This document shows, in pieces, positions 1 through 11,293 of a DNA stretch of 64,000 nucleotides. A program made the translations under genes and the position numbers. The DNA lies in contig CM075103.1 in the NCBI GenBank assembly GCA_037576195.1, positions 19,902,001-19,966,000 of the forward strand, in the 5' to 3' direction. The notes beneath the pieces are model-generated. The model searched no databases, had not been told where the DNA came from, and saw only the letters and a list, made by a program, of their open reading frames with translations. The stretch comes from Phytoseiulus persimilis. Taxonomy: Eukaryota > Arthropoda > Arachnida > Mesostigmata > Phytoseiidae. Every line of letters begins with the position of its first letter. Within the stretch, counting starts at the first letter, position 1.

Positions 1-413
1 TGACCACCCTGTGGATATGAATACGCATATGTTCACCATCGTCATCGAGAGTTCCTTCCTTGGACCTCCTCTGAGTGGTGGAGGAACACAATTTTCCAGT
101 TAGGGGACTGACCGTACACGATCGCATTCTCATCAACGCCAACATTTTCTTCCGACCCGCTCGAAGACTTTGGATCCATAAGGTTTATCCTCGGCACTAT
201 TTGTGAGTTGATCTCTGTTCGTATCGTTGCATCGATTGATTGGTTTGTTAACCATTTCTTGTGCATATACATCTCGTCAAATGTCAGAAACCCCATACGC
301 GGGGGCGAGTACACTCTGCTCAAATGAAAGTGAAAAATACAGCAGACGGTCGCGATCCTGCTCGTGCCAAGCACTCGCACTCATCTGCGATAATGTCCGC
401 TATGGTTTTCCAG
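1..413. other. Left edge, no assignable exon
   Basis: This stretch should contain, or lie just downstream of, the first exon(s) of the protease that follows, because the first exon I can place (414) begins with the last base of a split codon. I see no convincing signal peptide with ATG and donor here. Open segments exist on both strands but neither resembles a known domain. The protease 5' end is therefore probably outside the window or in a very short exon I cannot identify. Confidence 0.4.
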
Positions 414-3400
414 CGCCAACTCCTGGTGGGGCAAATGTCATTTCGATGACGCGCCTTCTCTCACCGATCTCATTGACGCGCTTGGCAAAATGCCGAAGTT
501 CGACGCTCTAGACGTGTCCGGTGAGTTTTTCAAATCGCTCTCCCATGCTCTCGCGTTGTATCGATAGCAGGTTCGACGTGCTTTGCAAGTCTCCGGACGA
601 GATGATTCCGCCTCAATTAGGAAGTTACGGATTCTATTTCCGGAACATTTCCAGTTTGTGGAAGAGTGGCTGCAGTACCTCGCGTTTTCAATGGAACCAA
701 GGCTGACCGTCAGGTCTTCAAATACAATGTGCGCCTCGCATGGTTGTGCGATCATCGTTATTTATACTGCTATCCTTGATTTCTTGCCTGGAACAACTCC
801 CTCGTTGATGATTGATTTCCCCGCTGTGTGCAGGCCGCGCTGATGGAAACGTCCGGAGATGCGATGAATGTGATTTGCGGATCGAGCATCCTATCCTCGA
901 GATTCGTGCTCACTGCCGCCCACTGTCTACAGCCGTTCGTAAATCCAAACTGTATCCGATTGAAATATGGATGCATGGGCGCCCTGTTCGATATTCATCT
1001 CGCGGAGTCTAGTTCAGGAATCTGACTCGATCAGGACTAGTGGAGTTGCATATTCTCCGATCGGCCCCTTTCAATTCGTTTCAGTTTCGTTCAGAGAACC
1101 GATAAACTCCGAGTGTCAATCGGAGAATACGATTTGGCCGTCAAGGATGATCAGTATAGGAAAATCATGCGAATCGCTGCGAGCCAAATGCACAAAGACT
1201 ACACGGGGAGAAGTCCATTCCACAATGACATCGCCATTATCAGAACTTCGAACGAGGTAAAGATTCGGTGGGAATTCTCCGGACCCACAGCGTTTCAGCT
1301 CGAGTTACTTGTTGCTTGCTCCCGTATCCTTACTATATATAATCGGCTTCGTCTGTAAGTTTGTCAGTTTGTCTGTTTGTCCGCACTTTTTCTGGAACAC
1401 ATGGGGATGATTCCGGGACCAATCTGACCATACTGTCCCGAGTCTGGAGAGGTGATTCCGGTACGAGTCTGATTATACATTTTGAAAGCTGGAGGGGTGA
1501 TTCCGGTACGAGTCTGATTATATACATTTTGAAAGCTGGAGGGGTGATTCCGGTACGAGTCTGATTATACATTCTGAAAGCTGGAGGGGTGATTCTGGAA
1601 CCGATCTGATCATACCTTTCAGAACGAGGAGGGGTGATTCCGAGACCAATCTGAGCATTACTTCCCAATTCTGGAGGGGTGATTTCGAGACCGATCTGAG
1701 CATTACTTTCCAACTCTGGAGGGGTGATTTCGAGACCGATCTGAGCATTACTTTCCAACTCTGGAGGGGTGATTTCGAGACCGATCTGAGCATTACTTCC
1801 CAACTCTGGAGGGGTGATTTCGAGACCGATCTGAGCATTACTTTCCAACTCTGGAGGGGTGATTCCGAGACCGATCTGAGCATTACTTCCCAATTCTGGA
1901 GGGGTGATTCCGAGACCAATCTGAGCATTACTTCCCAATTCTGGAGGGGTGATTTCGAGACCGATCTGAGCATTACTTTCCAACTCTGGAGGGGTGATTT
2001 CGAGACCGATCTGAGCATTACTTTCCAACTCTGGAGGGGTGATTTCGAGACCGATCTGAGCATTACTTTCCAACTCTGGAGGGGTGATTTCGAGACCGAT
2101 CTGAGCATTACTTCCCAACTCTGGAGGGGTGATTCCGAGACCAATCTGAGCATTACTTCCCAACTCTGGAGGGGTGATTTCGAGACCGATCTGAGCATTA
2201 CTTCCCAACTCTGGAGGGGTGATTTCGAGACCGATCTGAGCATTACTTTCCAACTCTGGAGGGGTGATTTCGAGACCGATCTGAGCATTACTTTCCAACT
2301 CTGGAGGGGTGATTTCGAGACCGATCTGAGCATTACTTCCCAACTCTGGAGGGGTGATTCCGAGACCAATCTGAGCATTACTTCCCAACTCTGGAGGGGT
2401 GATTTCGAGACCGATCTGAGCATTACTTCCCAACTCTGGAGGGGTGATTCCGGGGTCAATCTGAGCATTACTTTCCAACTCTGGAGGGGTGATTTCGAGA
2501 CCGATCTGAGCATTGCTTTCCAACTCTGGAGGGGTGATTTCGAGACCGATCTGAGCATTACTTCCCAACTCTGGAGGGGTGATTCCGAGACCAATCTGAG
2601 CATTACTTCCCAACTCTGGAGGGGTGATTTCGAGACCGATCTGAGCATTACTTTCCAACTCTGGAGGGGTGATTTCGAGACCGATCTGAGCATTACTTTC
2701 CAACTCTGGAGGGGTGATTTCGAGACCGATCTGAGCATTACTTCCCAACTCTGGAGGGGTGATTTCGAGACCGATCTGAGCATTACTTTCCAACTCTGGA
2801 GGGGTGATTTCGAGACCGATCTGAGCATTACTTTCCAACTCTGGAGGGGTGATTTCGAGACCGATCTGAGCATTACTTCCCAACTCTGGAGGGGTGATTC
2901 CGAGACCAATCTGAGCATTACTTCCCAACTCTGGAGGGGTGATTTCGAGACCGATCTGAGCATTACTTCCCAACTCTGGGGGGGTGATTCCGGGGTCAAT
3001 CTGAGCATTACTTCCCAACTCTGGAGGGGTGATTTCGAGACCGATCTGAGCATTACTTCCCAACTCTGGAGGGGTGATTCCGGGCTCAATCTGAGCATTA
3101 CTTTCCAACTCTGGAGGGGTGATTCCGAGACCAATCTGAGCATTACTTTCCAACTCTGGAGGGGTGATTCCGGGCTCAATCTGAGCATTACTTTCCAACT
3201 CTGGAGGGGTGATTCCGAGACCAATCTGAGCATTACTTTCCAACTCTGGAGGGGTGATTCCGAGACCAATCTGAGCATTACTTTCCAACTCTGGAGGGGT
3301 GATTTCGAGACCGATCTGAGCATTACTTCCCAACTCTGGAGGGGTGATTCCGGGGTCAATCTGAGCATTACTTCCCAACTCTGGAGGGGTGATTCCGAGA

Positions 3401-6400
3401 CCAATCTGGGCATTTCGTTCCAACTCTGGAGGGGTGATTCCGGGCTCAATCTGAGCATTACTTTCCAACTCTGGAGGGGTGATTCCGAGACCAATCTGAG
3501 CATTACTTCCCAACTCTGGAGAGGTGATTCCGAGACCAATCTGGGCATTTCTTTCCAACTCTGGAGGGGTGATTCCGGGGTCAATCTGAGCATTACTTCC
3601 CAACTCTGGAGGGGTGATTCCGAGACCAATCTGGGCATTTCGTTCCAACTCTGGAGAGGTGATTTCGAGACCGATCTGAGCATTACTTCCCAACTCTGGA
3701 GGGGTGATTCCGGGGTCAATCTGAGCATTACTTCCCAACTCTGGAGGGGTGATTCCGAGACCAATCTGGGCATTTCGTTCCAACTCTGGAGAGGTGATTT
3801 CGAGACCGATCTGAGCATTACTTCCCAACTCTGGAGGGGTGATTCCGGGCTCAATCTGAGCATTACTTTCCAACTCTGGAGGGGTGATTCCGAGACCAAT
3901 CTGAGCATTACTTTCCAACTCTGGAGGGGTGATTCCGGGCTCAATCTGAGCATTTCTTTCCAACTCTGGAGGGGTGATTCCGGGCTCAATCTGAGCATTA
4001 CTTCCCAACTCTGGAGAGGTGATTCCGAGACCAATCTGGGCATTTCTTTCCAACTCTGGAGGGGTGATTCCGGGGTCAATCTGAGCATTACTTCCCAACT
4101 CTGGAGGGGTGATTCCGAGACCAATCTGGGCATTTCGTTCCAACTCTGGAGAGGTGATTTCGAGACCGATCTGAGCATTACTTCCCAACTCTGGGGGGGT
4201 GATTCCGGGGTCAATCTGAGCATTACTTCCCAACTCTGGAGGGGTGATTCCGAGACCAATCCGGGCATTACTTTCCAACTCTGGAGGGGTGATTTCGAGA
4301 CCGATCTGAGCATTACTTTCCAACTCTGGAGGGGTGATTTCGAGACCGATCTGAGCATTACTTCCCAACTCTGGAGGGGTGATTCCGGGGTCAATCTGAG
4401 CATTACTTCCCAACTCTGGAGGGGTGATTCCGAGACCAATCCGGGCATTACTTTCCAACTCTGGAGGGGTGATTTCGAGACCGATCTGAGCATTACTTCC
4501 CAACTCTGGAGGGGTGATTCCGGGGTCAATCTGAGCATTACTTCCCAACTCTGGAGGGGTGATTCCGAGACCAATCCGGGCATTACTTTCCAACTCTGGA
4601 GGGGTGATTTCGAGACCGATCTGAGCATTACTTCCCAACTCTGGGGGGGTGATTCCGGGGTCAATCTGAGCATTACTTCCCAACTCTGGGGGGGTGATTC
4701 CGGGGTCAATCTGAGCATTACTTCCCAACTCTGGAGGGGTGATTCCGAGACCAATCCGGGCATTACTTTCCAACTCTGGAGGGGTGATTTCGAGACCGAT
4801 CTGAGCATTACTTTCCAACTCTGGAGGGGTGATTTCGAGACCGATCTGAGCATTACTTCCCAACTCTGGAGGGGTGATTCCGAGACCAATCCGGGCATTA
4901 CTTTCCAACTCTGGAGGGGTGATTTCGAGACCGATCTGAGCATTACTTCCCAACTCTGGAGGGGTGATTCCGGGGTCAATCTGAGCATTACTTCCCAACT
5001 CTGGAGGGGTGATTCCGAGACCAATCCGGGCATTTCGTTCCAACTCTGGAGGGGTGATTCCGGGCTCAATCTGAGCATTACTTCCCAACTCTGGAGGGGT
5101 GATTCCGAGACCAATCTGAGCATTACTTCCCAACTCTGGAGGGGTGATTCCGAGACCAATCTGAGCATTACTTCCCAACTCTGGAGGGGTGATTCCGAGA
5201 CCAATCTGGGCATTTCTTTCCAACTCTGGAGGGGTGATTCCGGGGTCAATCTGAGCATTACTTCCCAACTCTGGAGGGGTGATTCCGAGACCAATCTGAG
5301 CATTACTTCCCAACTCTGGAGGGGTGATTTCGAGACCGATCTGAGCATTACTTTCCAACTCTGGAGGGGTGATTCCGAGACCAATCCGGGCATTACTTTC
5401 CAACTCTGGAGGGGTGATTCCGAGACCAATCCGGGCATTACTTTCCAACTCTGGAGGGGTGATTCCGGGCTCAATCTGAGCATTACTTCCCAACTCTGGA
5501 GGGGTGATTCCGAGACCAATCTGAGCATTACTTCCCAACTCTGGAGGGGTGATTCCGAGACCAATCTGGGCATTTCTTTCCAACTCTGGAGGGGTGATTC
5601 CGGGCCCAATCTGAGCATTACTTCCCAACTCTGGAGGGGTGATTCCGAGACCAATCTGAGCATTACTTCCCAACTCTGGAGGGGTGATTTCGAGACCGAT
5701 CTGAGCATTACTTTCCAACTCTGGAGGGGTGATTCCGGGCTCAATCTGAGCATTACTTTCCAACTCTGGAGAGGTGATTCCGAGACCAATCTGGGCATTT
5801 CTTTCCAACTCTGGAGGGGTGATTCCGGGCTCAATCTGAGCATTACTTCCCAACTCTGGAGGGGTGATTCCGAGACCAATCTGAGCATTACTTCCCAACT
5901 CTGGAGGGGTGATTCCGAGACCAATCTGGGCATTTCTTTCCAACTCTGGAGGGGTGATTCCGGGGTCAATCTGAGCATTACTTCCCAACTCTGGAGGGGT
6001 GATTTCGAGACCGATCTGAGCATTACTTCCCAACTCTGGAGGGGTGATTCCGGGGTCAATCTGAGCATTACTTCCAAACTCTGGAGGGGTGATTCCGAGA
6101 CAAATCTGAGCATTACTTTCCAACTCTGGAGGGGTGATTCCGGGCTCAATCTGAGCATTACTTTCCAACTCTGGAGAGGTGATTCCGAGAACAATCTGGG
6201 CATTACTTCCCAACTCTGGAGGGGTGATTCCGGGGTCAATCTGAGCATTACTTCCCAACTCTGGAGGGGTGATTCCGGGCTCAATCTGAGCATTACTTTC
6301 CAACTCTGGAGGGGTGATTCCGGGGTCAATCTGAGCATTACTTCCCAACTCTGGAGGGGTGATTTCGAGACCGATCTGAGCATTACTTCCCAACTCTGGA

Positions 6401-8471
6401 GGGGTGATTCCGGGGTCAATCTGAGCATTACTTCCCAACTCTGGAGGGGTGATTTCGAGACCGATCTGGGCATTACTTCCCAACTCTGGAGGGGCGATTC
6501 CGGGGTCAATCTGAGCATTACTTCCCAACTCTGGAGGGGTGATTCCGGGGTCAATCTGAGCATTACTTCCCAACTCTGGAGGGGTGATTCCGGGCTCAAT
6601 CTGAGCATTACTTCCCAACTCTGGAGGGGTGATTCCGGGGTCAATCTGAGCATTACTTCCCAACTCTGGAGGGGTGATTCCGAGACCGATCTGAGCATTA
6701 CTTCCCAACTCTGGAGGGGTGATTCCGGGCTCAATCTGAGCATTACTTTCCAACTCTGGAGAGGTGATTCCGAGAACAATCTGGGCATTACTTCCCAACT
6801 CTGGAGGGGTGATTCCGGGGTCAATCTGAGCATTACTTCCCAACTCTGGAGGGGTGATTCCGAGACCAATCTGAGCATTACTTCCCAACTCTGGAGGGGT
6901 GATTTCGAGACCGATCTGAGCATTACTTCCCAACTCTGGAGGGGTGATTTCGAGACCGATCTGAGCATTACTTCCCAACTCTGGAGGGGTGATTTCGAGA
7001 CCGATCTGAGCATTCCTTTCCAACTCTGGAGGGGTGATTCCGGGGTCAATCTGAGCATTACTTCCCAACTCTGGAGGGGTGATTTCGAGACCGATCTGAG
7101 CATTACTTCCCAACTCTGGAGGGGTGATTCCGGGCTCAATCTGAGCATTACTTCCCAACTCTGGAGGGGTGATTCCGGGCTCAATCTGAGCATTTCTTTC
7201 CAACTCTGGAGGGGTGATTCCGGGGTCAATCTGAGCATTACTTCCCAACTCTGGAGGGGTGATTCCGAGACCAATCTGAGCATTACTTTCCAACTCTGGA
7301 GGGGTGATTCCGGGGTCAGTCTGAGCATTACTTTCCAACTCTGGGGGGGTGATTCCGAGACCAATCTGAGCATTACTTTCCAACTCTGGAGGGGTGATTC
7401 CGGGGTCAGTCTGAGCATTACTTTCCAACCCTAGAGGGGTGATTCCGAGACCAATCTGACCATACTTTTCAAAGTTGGAATGCTGACCCAGTGAAGGGAG
7501 AGAAAAGTGCCTCGATGGCAGGGAGCGCCGTCCAAGCGCGCGCAGCGCGGCCGACTCCAGTCGGCCAAAGGCCGGCTGGTCAGATATAAGAAGGACTTCT
7601 GACCTCCGAACTCTCGCAACTTCTAGATCACATTCAACGATTTCATTGGACCGATCTGTCTCCCTCCGGTGGCGCAGCGTTCCGAGTTTTTCCAAGAACA
7701 AGCTCTGGTTTCGGGATGGGGTCGAACTACTGGAAGTTTGTGAGTAGACTGAGCGGAATCACCAACACATGTGGTAAACAATCATGAGGCCGCTCCTCAC
7801 CACTGAAATATTAGGTGGAATCGGCTATATATTACAGGACTTCCGTGAGCCCGATTCTTCTGCGTACTTGGGTCCCCGTCGTAGACCCCGAGACGTGCTG
7901 GTATGAACTCAACAGGAACGAGAGTTTCTTTGACGGACATCTCTGTGCGGGAGGAGACGACTCGAGTGACTCATGTCAGGTCTGTTTATCGGTGCCACAC
8001 CCTTGAGATATCACGATGGTTTGGAACTTCGGTGTCCCGCAAGCTCTGGCGGTGTGTTGCTCGCGACAGATCCCAAGTCTGGCTTTGAGCCGTCAACTGT
8101 TCGGCGCGTTTGATCGTCGATTCCGATGGAATCTCAATCTGGACGAAATTACAGGGTGACTCAGGAGGACCTTTGGTCATCATCGACCATCGACAGTTAC
8201 GACTAGTTCAGGCAAGTTCCGGTTCTGTTTTCTGTCGTGTTCGGATGAATTCGGACGCGCAAGGTTCCATGAGTTTGAGGGCGATCCCCCCTTCCGAGTC
8301 AATTATACGAGATATACCCGAATAAATTATTCCCTCCAGATCGGGATCGTTTCATTCTCGTTCATTCCCGTGTGTGGAGTTGGGAAACCTGCTGTCTACG
8401 TGAACCTCCAGCAATACACCCCCTGGATTTTGGAGACCGTTGGGCTCCTGGGTGGTCTTACGGCGAAGTGA
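414..8471 (+). CDS. Clip-domain/trypsin-type serine protease (S1 family), 5' end missing
   Basis: Secreted S1 endopeptidase precursor. Exons read as 414-520, 655-728, 834-938, 1095-1256, 7627-7739, 7838-7979, 8155-8211 and 8340-8471, ending in TGA; all junction phases agree, giving about 296 residues without the N-terminus. The first exon resembles the end of a clip domain (KCHFDD...DVSVCG). An activation site follows (VPR|VFNG instead of the usual R|IVGG). The catalytic triad is visible as His in TAAHC, Asp in NDIAII and Ser in GDSGGPL. Asp sits six residues before the Ser, as in trypsins, so cleavage after Arg/Lys is expected. Pocket positions look altered: SFS replaces the usual SWG, and PAVY replaces PGVY. 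The intron 1257-7626 carries a huge tandem array, and intron 8212-8339 begins with GC. Family relatives act in clotting or immune cascades; that role is inference. Confidence 0.85.
1325..7580. mobile_element. Dispersed repeat element, long copy with expanded internal array
   Basis: The unit begins near TATCCTTACTAT and ends near GGCCGGGCTGGT or a close variant. Between them are a short unique head, a tandem 45-bp array and a unique tail containing GCTGACCCAGTGAAG and GAGAGAAAAGTGCCTCGA. The same head and tail flank only a few degenerate units at 41362-41650, which shows that this is one family of inserted element with variable internal array length. The element has no transposase or reverse transcriptase of its own and lies wholly inside a protease intron. 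I cannot define target-site duplications, so its mode of movement (non-autonomous DNA element, Helitron-like or other) is unknown. Confidence 0.65.
1620..7440. repeat. Minisatellite, about 130 tandem copies of a 45-bp unit
   Basis: The period is exactly 45 bases, so four units fill 180 bases and the pattern repeats every three printed lines. The core reads GGAGGGGTGATTYCGAGACC followed by RATCTGAGCATTACTTYCCAACTCT. Variants differ at a few fixed positions (GAGACCGAT, GAGACCAAT, GGGGTCAAT, GGGCTCAAT, and CTGGGC or CCGGGC for CTGAGC). Because 45 is divisible by 3 and the unit lacks stops in several frames, very long artificial reading frames run through it on both strands. Edge units near 1440-1620 and 7440-7470 are degenerate. 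Confidence 0.97.
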
Positions 8472-8591
8472 ACAACCGCATCGTCGGAGTCAGGAGCCCG
8501 ATCCCGATGGATTTCCGCAGATTTAGCTCCTCGATCTGTTCAAACACATGCCCAGGTTACTCTGATCGGTTCGTCGCTCATGTGAGAAATC

Positions 8592-8597
8592 AATAAA
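8592..8597 (+). promoter_or_regulatory. Polyadenylation signal of the protease gene
   Basis: AATAAA lies about 120 bases after the protease stop codon and before the antisense LINE remnant, so it is the natural 3' end signal of that transcript. Confidence 0.6.
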
Positions 8598-8729
8598 ATT
8601 CATTGTTGGGCATGCCTCAGGACTTCCATGATCTCGTCAAAAAGGTAATTCCCAAGAATCCATGCTGAAAGAGGGATTCTTCATGGTTTATTGGACCTGA
8701 TTCTTGTATTCATAAATCAACCTTTCAAT

Positions 8730-9440
8730 TCAGGCGCGAGCATGCTCAGCGGACCCTTTCTTATTTCGTTCCCGTTCTTCGAGAAGTCGCTTGGTCGTGT
8801 TCACCACCAATGAGTGATTCAGCTCGTTGCTTAGGCCGAGGCGAGCGGCGAGGTCTTCGTTGGTGCAGTAGAATTCATTGCATCCGAAGATCACGTGTGC
8901 CAATGTTTTGGGGTGAACTCCACATCGGTCGCAGAATGCATCTGGGGCAGCTAGGAAGATAGCATTATGAAAATTTGTTGGGAGGGTCCCAGCTCTCGCT
9001 AGGGAGGATCCTCTACTATTTTCATATATGTGGGTGATCAGGGTCCTTGAGTCTTCTGTGAGCTCGGTACAGCTCGAGAGTGGATCCATCCCGTCGTCCC
9101 AGGCCTTTTCCTGTATGGTCTCAACTTTTTCGGATAGCTTCCGGCCGTAGACCCCAAGGAGTGCTCGGTTTTCGTGGTCGTGTTCGATCGTCAGTGCGTC
9201 GCAATCGAATTTGGTTCTGAGAACTCCCATTCTTAGGTAAGCTTTCTTTTTGTTCTTTCGGAGAAGGAGGCTACAACTCGGATGCCTCGAGCGCCGCAGC
9301 GGGAGGCGATTCTCTCTGTTTTGGTGGATTCCGGAGTCGGGTGGCTCACTTGGGTCAAAAGTTTTTGATTTCAGCCGGTTGCCGAGCTGACTAGTAGCAG
9401 TTCGTGACCAGAATTCGATGGGCCATAGAAGCAGTGCACG
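8730..9440 (-). mobile_element. LINE (non-LTR retrotransposon) ORF2 3'-terminal remnant
   Basis: One minus-strand frame is open for about 237 codons and ends at the stop near 8730. It carries a C-terminal CCHC motif (CDRCG...HVIFGC, pattern C-x2-C-x7-8-H-x4-C) followed by a Lys/Glu-rich end, typical of the tail of LINE polymerase proteins. No YADD reverse-transcriptase core is present, so the copy is truncated at its 5' side. Its 3' end faces the end of the protease gene (convergent). Upstream minus-strand sequence to about 9910 may hold more decayed element, but I cannot prove it. Confidence 0.55.
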
Positions 9441-11250
9441 GCATCATGAACCGGGAGCATAGAATCGTCAATCGTCGTGTTGACAACGCATTCTTGCCAG
9501 AAATCGGGGCCTCGACGAGACCTAAGCCAGCCGTGACATCTGACTCAGTTCTAGATTTTCCCTGACCTACATAGAGAGATACGAAGGCAACCGCATCCAC
9601 CTTTCCGGTTTCCTACTTAACTGAGTTGTTGGCGATGACAACACCATCAACCTAACAACTTACTGGGACGGCAGCTGCATCCTTTTTTTTGCATTCCAAA
9701 ATCAGAGCTCCGCTCACGCCATGTCAGAACGGAGGCGCAGAGCACATAGATTACGTGCTCGAATCTATCGTTCATGCAGCGATCAAACTTCCTGATCGCT
9801 AATGTGTACTGTCCTGAAAATCTGACAGAAGTCACATTGCTGTTCGCACATTGCGGCCACCAGGAGAACCAGAAAGCATCAGGAGCTGTTCTGTGAGTGG
9901 GTGAGTGCAATGATTCAATCGAATAGATTCCTCATCTCGTTCCACCGCATAGAAGTACGTTTTAGAGGTCAGTCAATTTACGGCAGGTGTTAAACTCGGA
10001 CAGCAGTTTCATCGAGCAGACTCGATCACAGTGGAGGTAGTTCTGATCCCAAAGTAGCTCATCGGACGTGACTTCTCCGCTCTCGGGCTACGATTGAGTC
10101 GGTCACAATACTTTCCAGGCAGATATTGAACACTAGCAATCGAATTCTGGAGGCAACTGCTGTCGGAGGCAAGATATTCTTGGAATGATTCATCTTGTTT
10201 CGAACGATTCATGCTAAAACGGAGTCCAAAACACATCATTGGGTAGGAGCTGGGTGAAGAAGAGCATATTCTAGAGGACCCACTTCCGAAAATATAGAAG
10301 ATGGGACCGCGAACCGATAACTGGATTCGTCTCGATCCCCCAAACCATGCAGCTATCGGCTGAAGTCCTATGACTAGAGCTTAGAACTTCAGGTGCTCGG
10401 AATCAGGCATCCTACGTTAGCGGAATCCGTGCGTCTTAAGGGAAATTGTTTCGGAATTCAGGCAAAGTTCAGGCATTCTTGCAGAGGTTTTTGTGGTGTC
10501 CGATGTGAAAGTGGGTGAAACTTGGACGGCTGAACTGGTCCTGAACTTCTGAGGTCCACTCTCATCGTTTCGTTCAATGTGCGTCTCTCAATGGAGTCGA
10601 TCGATCGATTTGTGAAGGGTGGTCAACGTGTGTCTGGAATTTCCTTGACCTTTTTTCTTCTACACATCACTCGGTGGAAGATAGTCCGATTCTGAATTGC
10701 ATCTCTCGCGATCGCTGGATAGCATCTCTCCTCCTCTATTCTCCTAAGGATCTTCTAGAGAGGCTTGGAAAATGCCCAATTCTGTTTTCGACTTTTCTAC
10801 CGCAAAAACTGTCCGAGAAACATCCTAAGGCAACCGATCGAGTCCGTATTCGTCTCATCGGATTCTCCGGAGAAATGTCGAGGATCGGTTCAAACCTCGA
10901 GGGACGACGACCAACCGCATCGGCCTCACGAAAGTCACTGATCTGTTGTAAAGAACTCGACCTCGATCGAATCCCCAGTATCTCCTCAGAAGACCCGAAT
11001 TCGATTTTTTTCCCGATGGCAAGAAGTTGTTAGATCGGTCAACTAGGAAATTCCCACGGCAGAAATATTCCCTGCGCGACATCGAGCGGGAATGCATGGA
11101 AGTTCGAAACTATTCTTCAATCGTTATGGTCTTTGTCTACATATCCATCTGTCGGCGACGATCGTTGATTTCAGCTGTCGCTGAATGTAGCTTGAGAGGG
11201 AAGACACGGGTTTTTGTGAAAAAATCAACAATAATTAGTTAGTTTTACAT
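9441..11250. other. Intergenic, no supported gene
   Basis: Only scattered short open frames are present, without splice-supported or family-like protein. One plus-strand frame at 10674-11033 (119 codons) has no recognisable domain or flanking signals and was not accepted. Confidence 0.5.
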
Positions 11251-11256
11251 TTTATT
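11251..11256 (-). promoter_or_regulatory. Polyadenylation signal of the filamin gene
   Basis: AATAAA on the minus strand lies about 38 bases after the filamin stop codon in an A/T-rich stretch (TTTTATTTAATATTTA on the plus strand). This supports exon 43 as the last exon. Confidence 0.75.
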
Positions 11257-11293
11257 TAATATTTAGACACCGTGAATGCCAGCTCCTCCACTC

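Noticed and set aside
1620..7440. CRISPR-like array
   Set aside because: Units are head-to-tail with no unique spacers, the unit length is fixed at 45 bases, and the context is a eukaryotic intron.
1333..7701. Giant minus-strand reading frame of 2122 codons and an overlapping one of 1966 codons
   Set aside because: Both are products of a 45-bp tandem repeat without stops in those frames. They lie antisense across a protease intron and parts of its exons, and their non-repeat ends show no protein-like sequence.
10674..11033. 119-codon plus-strand frame downstream of the filamin gene
   Set aside because: No domain, no splice or polyadenylation context, and composition like the surrounding intergenic DNA.
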